Assembly (NCBI GenBank): GCA_013140975.1
Contig: JABFRV010000051.1
Span: 1-58,824, forward strand
Reading direction: 5' to 3'
From: Saprospiraceae bacterium
Lineage (GTDB): Bacteria > Bacteroidota > Bacteroidia > Chitinophagales > Saprospiraceae
Length of the DNA: 58,824 nt
Shown here: in pieces, positions 17,442 to 27,016 of the stretch
Layout: every line of letters begins with the position of its first letter
Position numbering within the stretch: position 1 is the first letter of the stretch
Notes under the pieces: model-generated
Told to the model about the DNA's origin: nothing
What the model saw: only the letters and a program-made list of their open reading frames with translations
Databases searched by the model: none
Program-made: the position numbers and the translations under genes

Positions 17442-19526
17442 TTAGAATAATTGATAAATCATCAGACTTGCCAGATACGCTAATAGTCCAAACAACACAA
17501 ATTGTAAAATAGGTATTTTCCATCCACCGGTTTCCCTTTTCATAACAGCCATTGTGCTCATGCATTGCAAAGCAAAAGCATAGAATATTATTAATGATAG
17601 CGAAGTCTTGAAATTGAAAAATGCAGTACCGTCAGGTCTTTTAACAGAGTTAAGAACTTCTCTCAGTTTGACTTCATCGCTGTTATTCCCGATGCTATAA
17701 ATTGTACTCATTGTACCTACAAATACTTCTCTGGCTGCAAATGAAGTGATTAATGAGATTCCGATTTTCCAGTCAAATCCCAATGGTTCTATTGCAGGCT
17801 CAATGAGTTTACCGATTTTTCCTGCAAATGAATGCTCTAATTTGTACGCTTCCAGTGTTGCTGATTTTTCCTCATCAGATAACGAGATATATTTTTCCTC
17901 TTTGCTTACAATTTGTTCAATTTTTTCAAATTCGCCTGGCCAACTGAAACTTGAAAGAAACCAAAGTAAAACTGAAATGACCATGATCACTTTCCCTGCT
18001 TCGATTACGAAAGCTTTGACTTTGTTTATAACTGTTGTCAATACCTGCTTGTAATGTGGTAATTGGTAATCGGGTAATTGCATTATTAGAAAAGATTGAT
18101 CAGTATCAGGAATGAATTTGTGCAGAGCATAAGCAATCAGTAAGGCTGTACCGATACCCAAAAGGTATAATCCCATAAAAACAAGACCCTGAAGATTGAA
18201 AATTCCGAGTACCTTTTCCGGAGCAACTACAAAGCCTATCAAAGCGGTGTAAACTGGGATTCTTGCAGAACATGGAATTAGTGGAATGACAAAGCTTGTA
18301 ATGAATCTTTCTTTGCGATTATAAATACTTCTCGTTGACATGATAGCAGGAATGGCACAAGCTGCTCCTGAAACCAAACCAATAATTGATCTACCATTTA
18401 ATCCAAATTTGCTTAAAAGGTGATCTAGCAGATATACGACCCTTGTCATATATCCTGCTTCATCCAATAAAGTAAGCATGAGAAACAAAAAGACGATTTG
18501 AGGAATAAAAACCATAACACCTGCTAATCCAGGAATAATGCCTTCTGTTAGCAATTGAGCAAACCAATGTTGTGGCAATAAATTCTTTAACGATTCAGAA
18601 GAATATGCAAATGCATTCTCTATGGCTGTCATTGGAAATTCCGCCCATGAGTACATTATTTGGAATACCAAAAACATGACAATAAAAAAGATTCCTAATC
18701 CCCATATCGGGTGGGTAAGTATGTTGTCTAATTTTTTACTGAAGGTATTCGCATATTGTTTGTCTTGATATTTAATTTGTGATTCCCAATTTTCTATTAA
18801 AGAATATCGAGACATGGTTTCCGCTATTTGTTGTCTGATCAACAAGGGCTTTTCTAATTTCGACGAATTGTTTTTTGTAGAATCCGTTTCAAGCCATTGT
18901 AATAATGCATGATAATCAGATCTGGAGTGATTATTTTTTTTGAATTCATTTACAGAGAATTTAAATTCTTCCGGAACTTGATAAATATTTTTCCTCTGAA
19001 CCAGATCATGTTCTTGTTCAATAAAATTATTGAGTTTTTCTTTTAACTGAATAATGCTATACGCTTTTCTAGCGCTCATTGCATGAGTAATACATTGTGT
19101 CTTTTGTTGAATAAAATGTTGCCATTTCTGAGCAAGCTCTTCACTAACATGATCTTTGTTACTAAGAACAATAAATGTAGGATAATTAAGATCCAGGATT
19201 TGAGTTAAAAGCAACAATTGTTGATGCAAGTATCGAAGATCAGCAACATAAATTATTCCATCAATCGGTTTGCTCTCATCCCGATATATAAGGCATTTAC
19301 TAAGAATCTGTTCGTCTTTAGAAGTGGTGTGGAGACTATAAGCACCGGGTAGATCAGTTAAGAGAATTTTCTCTTTATTAAAACTTATAAAATTTCCTTC
19401 AAGTTTTTCAACGGTAACGCCTGCGAAGTTCCCCACTTTTTGGTCTAAGCCAGTTAGCAGGTTAAAGATTGTTGATTTGCCGCTGTTAGGATTGCCGACA
19501 ATCGCAATGTTCTGAAGTTTTTTCAT
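17442..19526 (-). CDS. feoB: Ferrous iron transport protein B
   Basis: FeoB imports Fe(II) across the inner membrane. I choose the start at 19526 (MKKLQNIAIVGNPNSGKS, 694 aa), where ATG overlaps the feoA stop as TAATG; an earlier ATG inside feoA (19562) is less likely. The N-terminal G domain has GNPNSGKS (about 9-16), the G2/switch region, and DLPG in G3. The membrane part contains Gate motifs, for example IPCSARIPVYTALIGF, and multiple helices. The length is normal for the family. It forms a two-gene operon with feoA. Confidence 0.96.
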   Translation of the reverse strand: MKKLQNIAIVGNPNSGKSTIFNLLTGLDQKVGNFAGVTVEKLEGNFISFNKEKILLTDLPGAYSLHTTSKDEQILSKCLIYRDESKPIDGIIYVADLRYLHQQLLLLTQILDLNYPTFIVLSNKDHVSEELAQKWQHFIQQKTQCITHAMSARKAYSIIQLKEKLNNFIEQEHDLVQRKNIYQVPEEFKFSVNEFKKNNHSRSDYHALLQWLETDSTKNNSSKLEKPLLIRQQIAETMSRYSLIENWESQIKYQDKQYANTFSKKLDNILTHPIWGLGIFFIVMFLVFQIMYSWAEFPMTAIENAFAYSSESLKNLLPQHWFAQLLTEGIIPGLAGVMVFIPQIVFLFLMLTLLDEAGYMTRVVYLLDHLLSKFGLNGRSIIGLVSGAACAIPAIMSTRSIYNRKERFITSFVIPLIPCSARIPVYTALIGFVVAPEKVLGIFNLQGLVFMGLYLLGIGTALLIAYALHKFIPDTDQSFLIMQLPDYQLPHYKQVLTTVINKVKAFVIEAGKVIMVISVLLWFLSSFSWPGEFEKIEQIVSKEEKYISLSDEEKSATLEAYKLEHSFAGKIGKLIEPAIEPLGFDWKIGISLITSFAAREVFVGTMSTIYSIGNNSDEVKLREVLNSVKRPDGTAFFNFKTSLSLIIFYAFALQCMSTMAVMKRETGGWKIPILQFVLFGLLAYLASLMIYQLF

Positions 19527-19726
19527 TACAGTTGGACGGGCTTCGTTTCTAAGGCTTCCCACTCTTTTTTTCGGAGAACAAAGAATGACTGATCTACCTG
19601 AACATATAAAGCACCGCCAAAGGGAGCTCTTCTGATAATTTCGATAAATTTACCCGGGTAGATCCCTAAGGTAAAAAATCTGACGGCCAATTCCGGATCT
19701 GTGATTCTAATAATCTCCCTTAACAT
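19526..19726 (-). CDS. feoA: FeoA-domain protein
   Basis: This 66-aa SH3-like protein assists FeoB. Diagnostic segments are FFTLGIYPGKFIEIIRRAPFGGAL followed by a beta strand and VLRKKEWEAL. It is slightly short at the N-terminus compared with typical FeoA (about 75 aa): the first strand is missing, and the frame has a stop seven codons upstream without another usual start. The stop overlaps the feoB start by one base. Confidence 0.9.
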   Translation of the reverse strand: MLREIIRITDPELAVRFFTLGIYPGKFIEIIRRAPFGGALYVQVDQSFFVLRKKEWEALETKPVQL

Positions 19727-19863
19727 TCTGCGAAAAGTACATATTTAAAAGCTTTTTGGCCATAAAAGGTTTAAAAAACCATCTCCTTTGGGCTCATTTC
19801 AGAAATCTACCTAAAAAACCTGTTTTCAGGGCAGCGAAAGGATGTAATTTAGCGTTATTGATA

Positions 19864-19871
19864 CAAATCTA
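19864..19871 (-). promoter_or_regulatory. Candidate -7 element for feoAB
   Basis: On the minus strand this reads TAGATTTG, a full TAnnTTTG match in the feoA/sigma-factor divergent region, leaving a leader of about 130 bases before feoA. I see no obvious Fur-box palindrome. Confidence 0.3.
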
Positions 19872-19877
19872 TGTCTT

Positions 19878-20432
19878 ATGGGCATCACGATTGGAGTAGT
19901 AAGTAGCGAATTAGAATTAATTCAGGCCTGTATTCGAAAAGAATCATGGGCAATGCAAAAACTGTATGAAGAAAACTATGGTATTATGTATGCCATCTGT
20001 CTTCGATATACCAGTTCGAAAGATGAGGCAATTGACCTCCTTCATGACTCTTTTTTGAAAATTTTCAACAAGATCCATACTTATGAAGCGGGTACTCTTC
20101 TAAACGCATGGATGAAAAGAATTACTGTTAATTCATGCATCGATCATTTTAGAAAAGAAAGCAAAAGGTATCACTCAGATCTGGAAGAAGCAAGAACAAT
20201 GGCACAATCAGATATGTCAGCACTTGATCAGATGCGACTGGATGAAATAATGAAAGCTATCCAACAATTACCCAATGCGTACAGGGCGGTTTTCAACTTA
20301 CATATCATAGATGGGTATTCACATAAAGAAATATCAGAAATTCTTCATATAAACGAAAGCACTTCCAGATCTAATCTGGTAAAAGCAAGACAAAAATTAA
20401 AGGAAATATTAAGAATAGAAAATGAAGGATAG
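19878..20432 (+). CDS. ECF-type RNA polymerase sigma factor
   Basis: This 184-aa sigma-70 family factor has region 2 at about residues 25-95 (YAICLRYTSSKDEAIDLLHDSFLKIF) and region 4 at about 125-178 (IQQLPNAYRAVFNLHIIDGYSHKEISEILHINESTSRSNLVKARQKL), with the intervening regions absent, as in ECF sigmas. Its gene overlaps the next ORF by 11 bases. That ORF encodes a membrane protein with a cytoplasmic N-terminus, the likely regulator of this sigma factor. Its target genes are not evident. Confidence 0.93.
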   Translation: MGITIGVVSSELELIQACIRKESWAMQKLYEENYGIMYAICLRYTSSKDEAIDLLHDSFLKIFNKIHTYEAGTLLNAWMKRITVNSCIDHFRKESKRYHSDLEEARTMAQSDMSALDQMRLDEIMKAIQQLPNAYRAVFNLHIIDGYSHKEISEILHINESTSRSNLVKARQKLKEILRIENEG

Positions 20433-21966
20433 AGAATTTGATAATTGGATAAAGGGAAAGGTTACCGAACTGGAACAAGCTTACGGTGATAAGACTATTA
20501 TTCCTCCAGCAGAAGCTGAATGGAACCAAATCTCCTCGAAAATAACAACAGAGATTGAGAATCATCAATTTGATTCACATATTAAATCAACATTGCGAAA
20601 TGCTAAGGTACTTGATGTTGATGCGAACTGGGAGCTGTTTCAATCAAAACTACAACTTGTACGAGAAAGAAGAAATAAGATTGTAGGAACACGAATTACT
20701 GAAGTACTAGTGCTTTTGTTGTTATTCTGGACTATTAATTATATAGCAGAACCATTAATGCGAAATGATGGTAAATCCACTTCAACTTATATTGCTGAGA
20801 ATAACAAGAACAATAACAGTACTAAAGATGTAAAAGAAAGTGTAGAACCGGTTAAAGGATTATTGTCAAATAATTCTATTTCAAATCAAGATTTAAATCA
20901 TACCAATGTAAATCAATCCGGGGGAGCTTCTGTACCTAAAAATAAAATACTTAGCAAAGGATCTCGAAAAGCAAAACCAAATAACAGCAGGATAGTATCT
21001 CCAACTGATGATAAAAAAGCTGACAATTATAATAAGACAACAATTGTTGTAATTGATCCTAAACCTTCAGAAGCTTCTTTTACAACCAGTAATGTAATTC
21101 CTAATATTGATACTGCTAATAATACTTCCGAAATTGTTAAAAGTGAAAGTAAAACAAATTCTGCTGACGGAATCTCCTTAGAATCTAAAGATCCACCTGC
21201 AGTTGAAAATAAGGAGAATGTTGAAAAAAAGATCGAAAAGAAAGAAAATTCTGAGGCCTTGCCAGTGAAAGTTTTAGTTTCTAAAAAGCCGGTCAGTCGC
21301 TTTTTTTGGCTGGACTTAGCGAGTGGATTAAATGTAGTTTCTGTTGGAGTTGCAAAAAATATTCCTGATTATGTTAACCGTAAAAGTTTTTTAACAAATT
21401 CTATAAATAAGAAAATCGGGATCAATCTTAATTTTGATAAATGGATCGTTGAAACGGGTTTGAACATCTATTCTTTGGATTATGAAATGAGTGATTATTT
21501 GAATTTTGAAAATTTTGGAGAATCAGTCACTATTGATGAAGTAAGCCGTCTTTCATTTAAATTAACTGAATTACCTCTCATTCTGCATAGAAAATTATTT
21601 TCAATCCCAAAACTTGATTTAACTGCATTTGGAGGGATGAGTGTTACATTATGCAATGATGCAGAATTTACAGTAAGAAAAGAATCAATCCAGGATACAA
21701 GAAGAATTTATTATGACCCAAATGAGTCAATAAAGTATATCAATATAGACTTCAATAATGGAATTAGCAATGACCACACCCTAAGTGGAAATTCTTTTAC
21801 AAACTTGATAGGTGGAGTAAGACTTAGCTATAAGATACTTGACTATTTTAGTTTAAGCGCACAGGCTAGTTATAGTAAAATGTTAGAAACATATGGATTT
21901 GGGCCTATAGGTCATAAATTCACTACTAAGAGCTTTGGAATAGGAATGCAATATAATTTCAATTAA
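20422..21966 (+). CDS. Probable anti-sigma protein fused to an outer-membrane beta-barrel domain
   Basis: This 514-aa protein has a cytoplasmic N-terminal region of about 90 residues with two similar Trp-containing segments (AEAEWNQISSKI and VDANWELFQSKL), one transmembrane helix at about 92-108, a long Asn/Ser/Lys-rich low-complexity stretch (about 112-285), and a C-terminal domain of beta strands ending FGIGMQYNFN, typical of an outer-membrane barrel. The overlap with the ECF sigma gene suggests it controls that sigma factor. The order implies one chain bridging inner membrane, periplasm and outer membrane. This topology is inferred from the sequence. Confidence 0.7.
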   Translation: MKDREFDNWIKGKVTELEQAYGDKTIIPPAEAEWNQISSKITTEIENHQFDSHIKSTLRNAKVLDVDANWELFQSKLQLVRERRNKIVGTRITEVLVLLLLFWTINYIAEPLMRNDGKSTSTYIAENNKNNNSTKDVKESVEPVKGLLSNNSISNQDLNHTNVNQSGGASVPKNKILSKGSRKAKPNNSRIVSPTDDKKADNYNKTTIVVIDPKPSEASFTTSNVIPNIDTANNTSEIVKSESKTNSADGISLESKDPPAVENKENVEKKIEKKENSEALPVKVLVSKKPVSRFFWLDLASGLNVVSVGVAKNIPDYVNRKSFLTNSINKKIGINLNFDKWIVETGLNIYSLDYEMSDYLNFENFGESVTIDEVSRLSFKLTELPLILHRKLFSIPKLDLTAFGGMSVTLCNDAEFTVRKESIQDTRRIYYDPNESIKYINIDFNNGISNDHTLSGNSFTNLIGGVRLSYKILDYFSLSAQASYSKMLETYGFGPIGHKFTTKSFGIGMQYNFN

Positions 21967-21994
21967 TAGCCGAATTTTTGTAAGACCTTCAAGC

Positions 21995-22366
21995 CTACTC
22001 TTCTCCAAACTGTTTTTCATCATGCAATTTCTTAAAAAGCTGGTCCATCTTTTGAGCTTCATCAAGAGAATCATCCAGATAGTATCGCAGGTCCGGCATA
22101 ATTCGGAGTTGCTTCCCAATTTTTGAATATAGAGCTTGTTTTAATTTAGACGAACTTCCTTCCATCAAGAGAATAATTTCTTGCTTATTCAGGAAGTTAA
22201 AGACACTCAGATAGATTTTTGCAAGGCCAAGATCAGGGCTCATTTTTACATCGGTTACTGTAACCAGTCCCTCATTTCCATAAATGTACTGACCTTCTGC
22301 AGTCAATACCATGCTGAATTGCCTTCTTATTAACTCTGCAACCTGTTTTTGTCGAATGGATTCCAT
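21995..22366 (-). CDS. rbfA: Ribosome-binding factor A
   Basis: This 123-aa KH-type 30S maturation factor begins ESIRQKQVAELIRRQFSMVL and contains VTVTDVKMSPDLGLAKIYLSVF, both characteristic of RbfA. The region LRIMPDLRYYLDDSLDEAQKMDQLF completes the fold. Length is normal. It is convergent with the barrel-fusion gene and divergent from recG. Confidence 0.94.
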   Translation of the reverse strand: MESIRQKQVAELIRRQFSMVLTAEGQYIYGNEGLVTVTDVKMSPDLGLAKIYLSVFNFLNKQEIILLMEGSSSKLKQALYSKIGKQLRIMPDLRYYLDDSLDEAQKMDQLFKKLHDEKQFGEE

Positions 22367-22602
22367 GGGTTTGAAGTAGAATAGTTAAGTAAGGAAAAAG
22401 ATCTGAAAAAGTTGAAAAATCAAGGACTTTTCAATAAATAAATTGCAATATACATATTAAATTAATTTTTAATATGATTTATAAATCAAGCTTTAATAGG
22501 AAATTGAGAAAAGGATGAATTATTCAACTATTTCAAGTCATTTTTTGATAAACTAAAATTCATACAAACTGAAATGTAGAAATTTATTCCTTATTTTGTG
22601 CT

Positions 22603-24714
22603 ATGTCTTTTCTTAAGCCGGATAGTTCTATAGAGTACATCAAAGGAGTTGGACCTGCAAAAGCTGAGTTACTTCGTAAGGAACTACAAATTTCTACGGT
22701 TGAGCAATTGCTTTTTCATTTCCCATTTCGATATATAGATCGTACGCAATTTAATAAGGTTAAAGATTTAAACGCAGATGGAGAATGGGTATTTCTAAAA
22801 CTTAGGATTATCAAATTGACTGAGCAGGGTTCGCGAAAATTTAAAGTATTAGTAATTAAGGCAAGTGATGATACAGGGAATATTGATCTGGTATGGTTTC
22901 GTTCTCATGCATGGGTTAAAGATAAATTGATTCCGGGTAAAGAATTTTTAGTCTTTGGAAAAGTTCAAAATCAAGCATATGGATTAAGCTTACCTCATCC
23001 TGAAGTTGAAGCGTTGGACAATCTCAATGAGATTGAATCAAAGCAAAAATTTATTCCCGTTTATTCAACAACTGAAAAATTAATTCAAAAAGGATTAAAC
23101 AGTAGGGCCATTGCCAGGATTACAGAACAATTGGTTCAGAATTTTATTTTCGAAGATATTCAGGAAAATCTGCCACCCTATATAATTGATAAGTATCGAC
23201 TTGAAAGTAGAAATACGTCTTTAAAAAATATACATAGTCCAAATACACTTCAACAAATTGAAAGTGCACAGAATCGATTCAAATTTGAAGAACTATTTAA
23301 ATTTCAATTAAACCTTGCATATAATAAATCGAAACGAAAAAATTTTCAACAAGGGTTCTTGTGGAATTCCGCAGGAGAATCATTTACTAATTTTTATAAT
23401 CACCTTCTTCCTTTTCAGTTAACCAATGCACAAAAGAGAGTCATAAAAGAAATACATACTGATTTGCGATCCGGGAAGCAGATGAATCGATTGTTGCAAG
23501 GCGACGTAGGGAGTGGTAAAACAATTGTCGCGCTGCTTATAATGCTCATAGCGCATGGGAACGGTTATCAATCTTGTCTTATGGCTCCTACAGAAATATT
23601 AGCCAAGCAACATTTTCAAGGACTCAATGAATTGTTATCAAATACTACAATTAAAATAAATATTCTAACAGGATCCATAAAAGGAAAAGAACGAAATAAA
23701 ATATTGGAAGATCTGCAAGCCGGAACCCTTAATATTTTAGTAGGAACTCATGCTGTAATTGAAGATTCTGTTCAGTTTAATAATCTTGGTCTCGTCGTAA
23801 TAGATGAGCAGCATAGATTCGGCGTAGAGCAACGCGCTAAACTTTGGGCCAAGTCAAAGCAACTTATGCCACATGTATTGATAATGTCTGCAACCCCGAT
23901 TCCCAGAACACTTGCCATGACACAATATGGAGATCTTGATGTATCGATTATTGATGAATTGCCGCCGGGTCGAAAAGATATTATAACCCGACATATTAAG
24001 GATAGGCATAGAATGGACCTATATAAATTTATGAAGGAGGAAATTCAATCAAGCAGACAAGTATATATAGTATATCCATTAATTGAAGAATCAGAAGTAT
24101 TGGATATTGAAAACCTGCAATTGGGTTATGAAAAATTATTAGAATATTTTCCGTTGCCGCAATATCAGATTAGTGTTGTACATGGTAAATTAAAACCGGC
24201 GGATAAAGAAATGGAAATGAAAAGATTTGTAGATGGTCGATCAAATATTATGGTTGCAACTACAGTTATTGAAGTTGGAGTTAATGTTCCCAATGCAACA
24301 GTAATGGTAATTGAAAATGCAGAAAGATTTGGTCTTTCTCAACTTCATCAGTTACGGGGTAGAGTAGGTAGAGGATCTGATCAGTCTTATTGCATTTTGA
24401 TGAGTGCTGATCATATCGGCCGGGATAGTCAGGCTAGAATGAAGATTATGTGTGAAACACAAGATGGATTCAAAATCGCTGAAGAAGATCTTCGCCTGAG
24501 AGGACCTGGTGACCTTAGCGGCACAAAACAAAGCGGGCTTTATGAATTGGCAATTGCGGATATCAAGAGCGATGAGGCAATATTATTAGCTGCAAATAAG
24601 CTTGCAAATATAATTATTGAAAAAGACCCTCTTTTAGATCAGCCTGTCAATCAGTTATTAAAGAAATTTGTCATGCAGTCCTCTAGAAAAATAGAACTAG
24701 GCAGGATTTCTTGA
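22603..24714 (+). CDS. recG: ATP-dependent DNA helicase RecG
   Basis: RecG (703 aa) regresses stalled forks and branch-migrates junctions. The N-terminal wedge/OB domain is present (IEYIKGVGPAKAELLRKEL, then an OB fold around residues 65-150). Helicase motifs include GDVGSGKT, DEQHRFGVEQR, MSATPIPRTLAM, and the C-terminal RLRGPGDLSGTKQSG with the TRG-type region. Everything is full length. The start codon lies only 4 bases after a TTATTTTG sequence, so the transcript may have almost no leader. Confidence 0.96.
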   Translation: MSFLKPDSSIEYIKGVGPAKAELLRKELQISTVEQLLFHFPFRYIDRTQFNKVKDLNADGEWVFLKLRIIKLTEQGSRKFKVLVIKASDDTGNIDLVWFRSHAWVKDKLIPGKEFLVFGKVQNQAYGLSLPHPEVEALDNLNEIESKQKFIPVYSTTEKLIQKGLNSRAIARITEQLVQNFIFEDIQENLPPYIIDKYRLESRNTSLKNIHSPNTLQQIESAQNRFKFEELFKFQLNLAYNKSKRKNFQQGFLWNSAGESFTNFYNHLLPFQLTNAQKRVIKEIHTDLRSGKQMNRLLQGDVGSGKTIVALLIMLIAHGNGYQSCLMAPTEILAKQHFQGLNELLSNTTIKINILTGSIKGKERNKILEDLQAGTLNILVGTHAVIEDSVQFNNLGLVVIDEQHRFGVEQRAKLWAKSKQLMPHVLIMSATPIPRTLAMTQYGDLDVSIIDELPPGRKDIITRHIKDRHRMDLYKFMKEEIQSSRQVYIVYPLIEESEVLDIENLQLGYEKLLEYFPLPQYQISVVHGKLKPADKEMEMKRFVDGRSNIMVATTVIEVGVNVPNATVMVIENAERFGLSQLHQLRGRVGRGSDQSYCILMSADHIGRDSQARMKIMCETQDGFKIAEEDLRLRGPGDLSGTKQSGLYELAIADIKSDEAILLAANKLANIIIEKDPLLDQPVNQLLKKFVMQSSRKIELGRIS

Positions 24715-24876
24715 TATATAAAATATTGATAAACAATTATTAACAAATTAAATTATAAATTAATATCTTAAATTTTTTAATTTTTTATTGTCTGAAAGAA
24801 AAAAACCCTTTAGTTAAAGCAGCATTTGCTAATATTGTGGGATCTATTTACTTGTACACTAACTAAAATTAAAAAT

Positions 24877-25344
24877 ATGAAAATTTTGGGCATTGTTTTA
24901 AGTTTATTGTTTTGCGCTGGATTACAGGCTCAACAGAACTTACAAACCGTCATAGATCAGAAGAATTATTCAGCTGCCAAGAATTTATCTTCTTCAACAG
25001 AGGTTAACCAACTAATAGAAGTTGAAGGAGTAAAAATGACTGCTTTATCTTATGCTTCATTAAAGGCAGATATTGAAATGGTTAATTTATTAATTCAGAA
25101 AGGTGCTTTGGTTAGCCCTATTACTGATACCCGCGATGCATTAATGTTTGCAGCTAAGGGAGGCAATCGCGAGATTGTTGAATTATTACTAAGTAAGGGA
25201 GCTAATGTTATGAATGAGAGCAAAGAAGGTAAAACTGCCAGAGATTATGCAGATGCTGCAGGTCATCAGGAAATTGCAGTTATACTTCAGACAGAGATGT
25301 ATAAGATCATACAGCAGGCAAAAGCAAGAAGAATAAAGAAATAA
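24877..25344 (+). CDS. Secreted ankyrin-repeat protein
   Basis: I start at ATG 24877 (155 aa) because it begins a clean signal peptide, MKILGIVLSLLFCAGLQAQ, cleaved after Ala-Gln; the upstream in-frame ATG (24826) would bury it. Two to three ankyrin repeats follow (MTALSYASLKADIEMVNLLIQKGA, then DALMFAAKGGNREIVELLLSKGA and a partial KTARDYADAAGHQEI). It is probably periplasmic or exported, binding a partner protein. A strong terminator hairpin follows at 25368-25401. Confidence 0.85.
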   Translation: MKILGIVLSLLFCAGLQAQQNLQTVIDQKNYSAAKNLSSSTEVNQLIEVEGVKMTALSYASLKADIEMVNLLIQKGALVSPITDTRDALMFAAKGGNREIVELLLSKGANVMNESKEGKTARDYADAAGHQEIAVILQTEMYKIIQQAKARRIKK

Positions 25345-25367
25345 AATATAATGCGGTAGTCGCAGGA

Positions 25368-25401
25368 AAAGGAATCCAATTAACTTTGGGTTCCTTTTTT
25401 T
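25368..25401 (+). terminator. Rho-independent terminator between the ankyrin gene and serA
   Basis: AAAGGAATCCAA pairs with TTGGGTTCCTTT (12 bp with one G-T pair) around a 6-base loop, and the 3' arm merges into a T run. It ends 6 bases before the serA start codon, so it also sits where the serA leader would be. Confidence 0.8.
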
Positions 25402-25407
25402 ATTTAT

Positions 25408-26358
25408 ATGAATAAGTTGAAAGTATTAATTAATGATGGACTGGAGGATTCTGGTATTAAGGCTTTGAAAGCAGCCGGTATTGAAGTTGAACTCAACAAG
25501 ATAAAACAAGAAGATCTTGGAGATTCATTGAATCAATATGATGGAATATTGGTAAGATCTGCTACAAAAGTTAGAAAAGATATTATTGATAAAAGTCCGA
25601 ATCTAAAATTTATTGGTCGCGGTGGAGTAGGAATGGATAACATAGATGTTGATTATGCAAGATCCAAGGGCATTCATGTGTTTAATACTCCGGCTGCATC
25701 TTCTCGTTCGGTTGCAGAATTGGCAATGGCACATATTCTTGGATTAACACGTTCCTTACATGAGTCAGCGCGCAACTTAAAGGATGATCAATCTTTTACG
25801 AAATTGAAGAAGAAATTCAGTTCAGCATCGGAAGTTAAGAATAAAACATTGGTTCTTTTAGGTTTTGGAAGAATTGGTTCTGAATTGGCTAAAATTGCAT
25901 TGGGATTAGAAATGAGAATAATTGTTGTTGATCCTTTTATTAAAAGTGCATCAGTAACTTTAACAATTATGAATCATAAAATAGATATAGATCTGCCTAT
26001 GTCTAGTAAGGAAGATGCAATTGGTAAGGCTGATTACATTAGTCTTCATGCTCCTTTTTCAGGATCAAGTATTCTTTCAGAAGCTGAATTTAATATCCTT
26101 AAGCCAAACTGCATTATTGTGAATACCTCCAGAGGAGAAAATATTGATGAAGCTGCACTTCTGGATGCTCTAAATAGTAACAAGATTGCAGGTGCTGGAT
26201 TGGATGTTTTTCATAACGAGCCATTCGTTAAGAAAGAATTGTTAGAACATCCTAAGGTCTCTGTTAGTCCACATATAGGTGCATCTACTGCAGAAGCGCA
26301 AGAAAGAATTGCAGAAGAAATTGTCGATCAGATACTTAAACTACAGCACAATTATTAA
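25408..26358 (+). CDS. serA: D-3-phosphoglycerate dehydrogenase-like (SerA, short form)
   Basis: This 316-aa D-isomer-specific 2-hydroxyacid dehydrogenase has the NAD-binding glycine motif GFGRIGSELAKIALG, the catalytic Arg segment NTSRGENID, the Glu region AGLDVFHNEP and the His segment SPHIGASTAEAQ. It lacks the C-terminal ACT domain of long SerA, like many Bacteroidota enzymes. It would oxidise 3-phosphoglycerate in serine biosynthesis; glyA elsewhere in the window uses serine. Substrate is by similarity, and another 2-hydroxyacid is possible. The start has no purine-rich leader, only the T run of the preceding hairpin. Confidence 0.88.
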   Translation: MNKLKVLINDGLEDSGIKALKAAGIEVELNKIKQEDLGDSLNQYDGILVRSATKVRKDIIDKSPNLKFIGRGGVGMDNIDVDYARSKGIHVFNTPAASSRSVAELAMAHILGLTRSLHESARNLKDDQSFTKLKKKFSSASEVKNKTLVLLGFGRIGSELAKIALGLEMRIIVVDPFIKSASVTLTIMNHKIDIDLPMSSKEDAIGKADYISLHAPFSGSSILSEAEFNILKPNCIIVNTSRGENIDEAALLDALNSNKIAGAGLDVFHNEPFVKKELLEHPKVSVSPHIGASTAEAQERIAEEIVDQILKLQHNY

Positions 26359-26372
26359 AGTTCTAACGGAAA

Positions 26373-26858
26373 GTGATCAATTTAGAAAATCATCGAAGTC
26401 TAGTCGTTAGTAAGAAAAAAGAAAATAAAACTTTTTTTAACAGGCTTAAGAAAAGTAAAATTAAGGATCTGGATGAAGTAATTCATCATTCACATACTGA
26501 AGTTTTTTCGCAAATAAATTGTCTTGAGTGCGCGAATTGTTGCAAGACAACAAGTCCAATGTTGTTTAATCCCGATATTGAAAGATTGGCTAAGAACTTA
26601 AAAATGAAGATTTCAGATTTTCATGAAAAATATCTTCGCATCGATGAAGATGGTGATTATGTATTTCAATCTACTCCCTGTCCATTCCTAGGAGAGGACA
26701 ATTATTGTAAAGTATATGATGATCGCCCTAAAGCATGTAGAGAGTATCCTCACACCAATAGAAAAAATATGGCTCAGATTTTGGATTTAACATTTAAGAA
26801 TATAACTGTTTGTCCTGCAGTTTTTAGGATAGTAGAGAAGTTGAAAATGTTGATTTAG
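26373..26858 (+). CDS. YkgJ-type cysteine-cluster protein
   Basis: This 161-aa protein starts at GTG 26373, 14 bases after serA. It carries the YkgJ/UPF0153-type pattern CLECANCCK (about residues 50-58), then a Cys pair in CPFLGEDNYCKVYDDRPKACREYP and a later Cys (VCPAVF), likely binding zinc or an iron-sulfur cluster. Function is unknown in this family. The tight spacing suggests co-transcription with serA. Confidence 0.85.
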   Translation: MINLENHRSLVVSKKKENKTFFNRLKKSKIKDLDEVIHHSHTEVFSQINCLECANCCKTTSPMLFNPDIERLAKNLKMKISDFHEKYLRIDEDGDYVFQSTPCPFLGEDNYCKVYDDRPKACREYPHTNRKNMAQILDLTFKNITVCPAVFRIVEKLKMLI

Positions 26859-27016
26859 AATAGAAGCAACTTATCTCAGGATTTTTTAATACTGAATTTT
26901 TTAGATAAATATTATAAAAACTAAACGAATGCTTCATTATTGTAAGAAAAATAAAAAAGTATTAGGGTTTAAGATTGATGTTGTAATGTAATAACAAAGA
27001 AATAAAGCTATAACAC

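Noticed and set aside
24826-24876. Longer N-terminus for the ankyrin protein from ATG 24826
   Set aside because: It would place 17 residues before a clean signal peptide starting at 24877.
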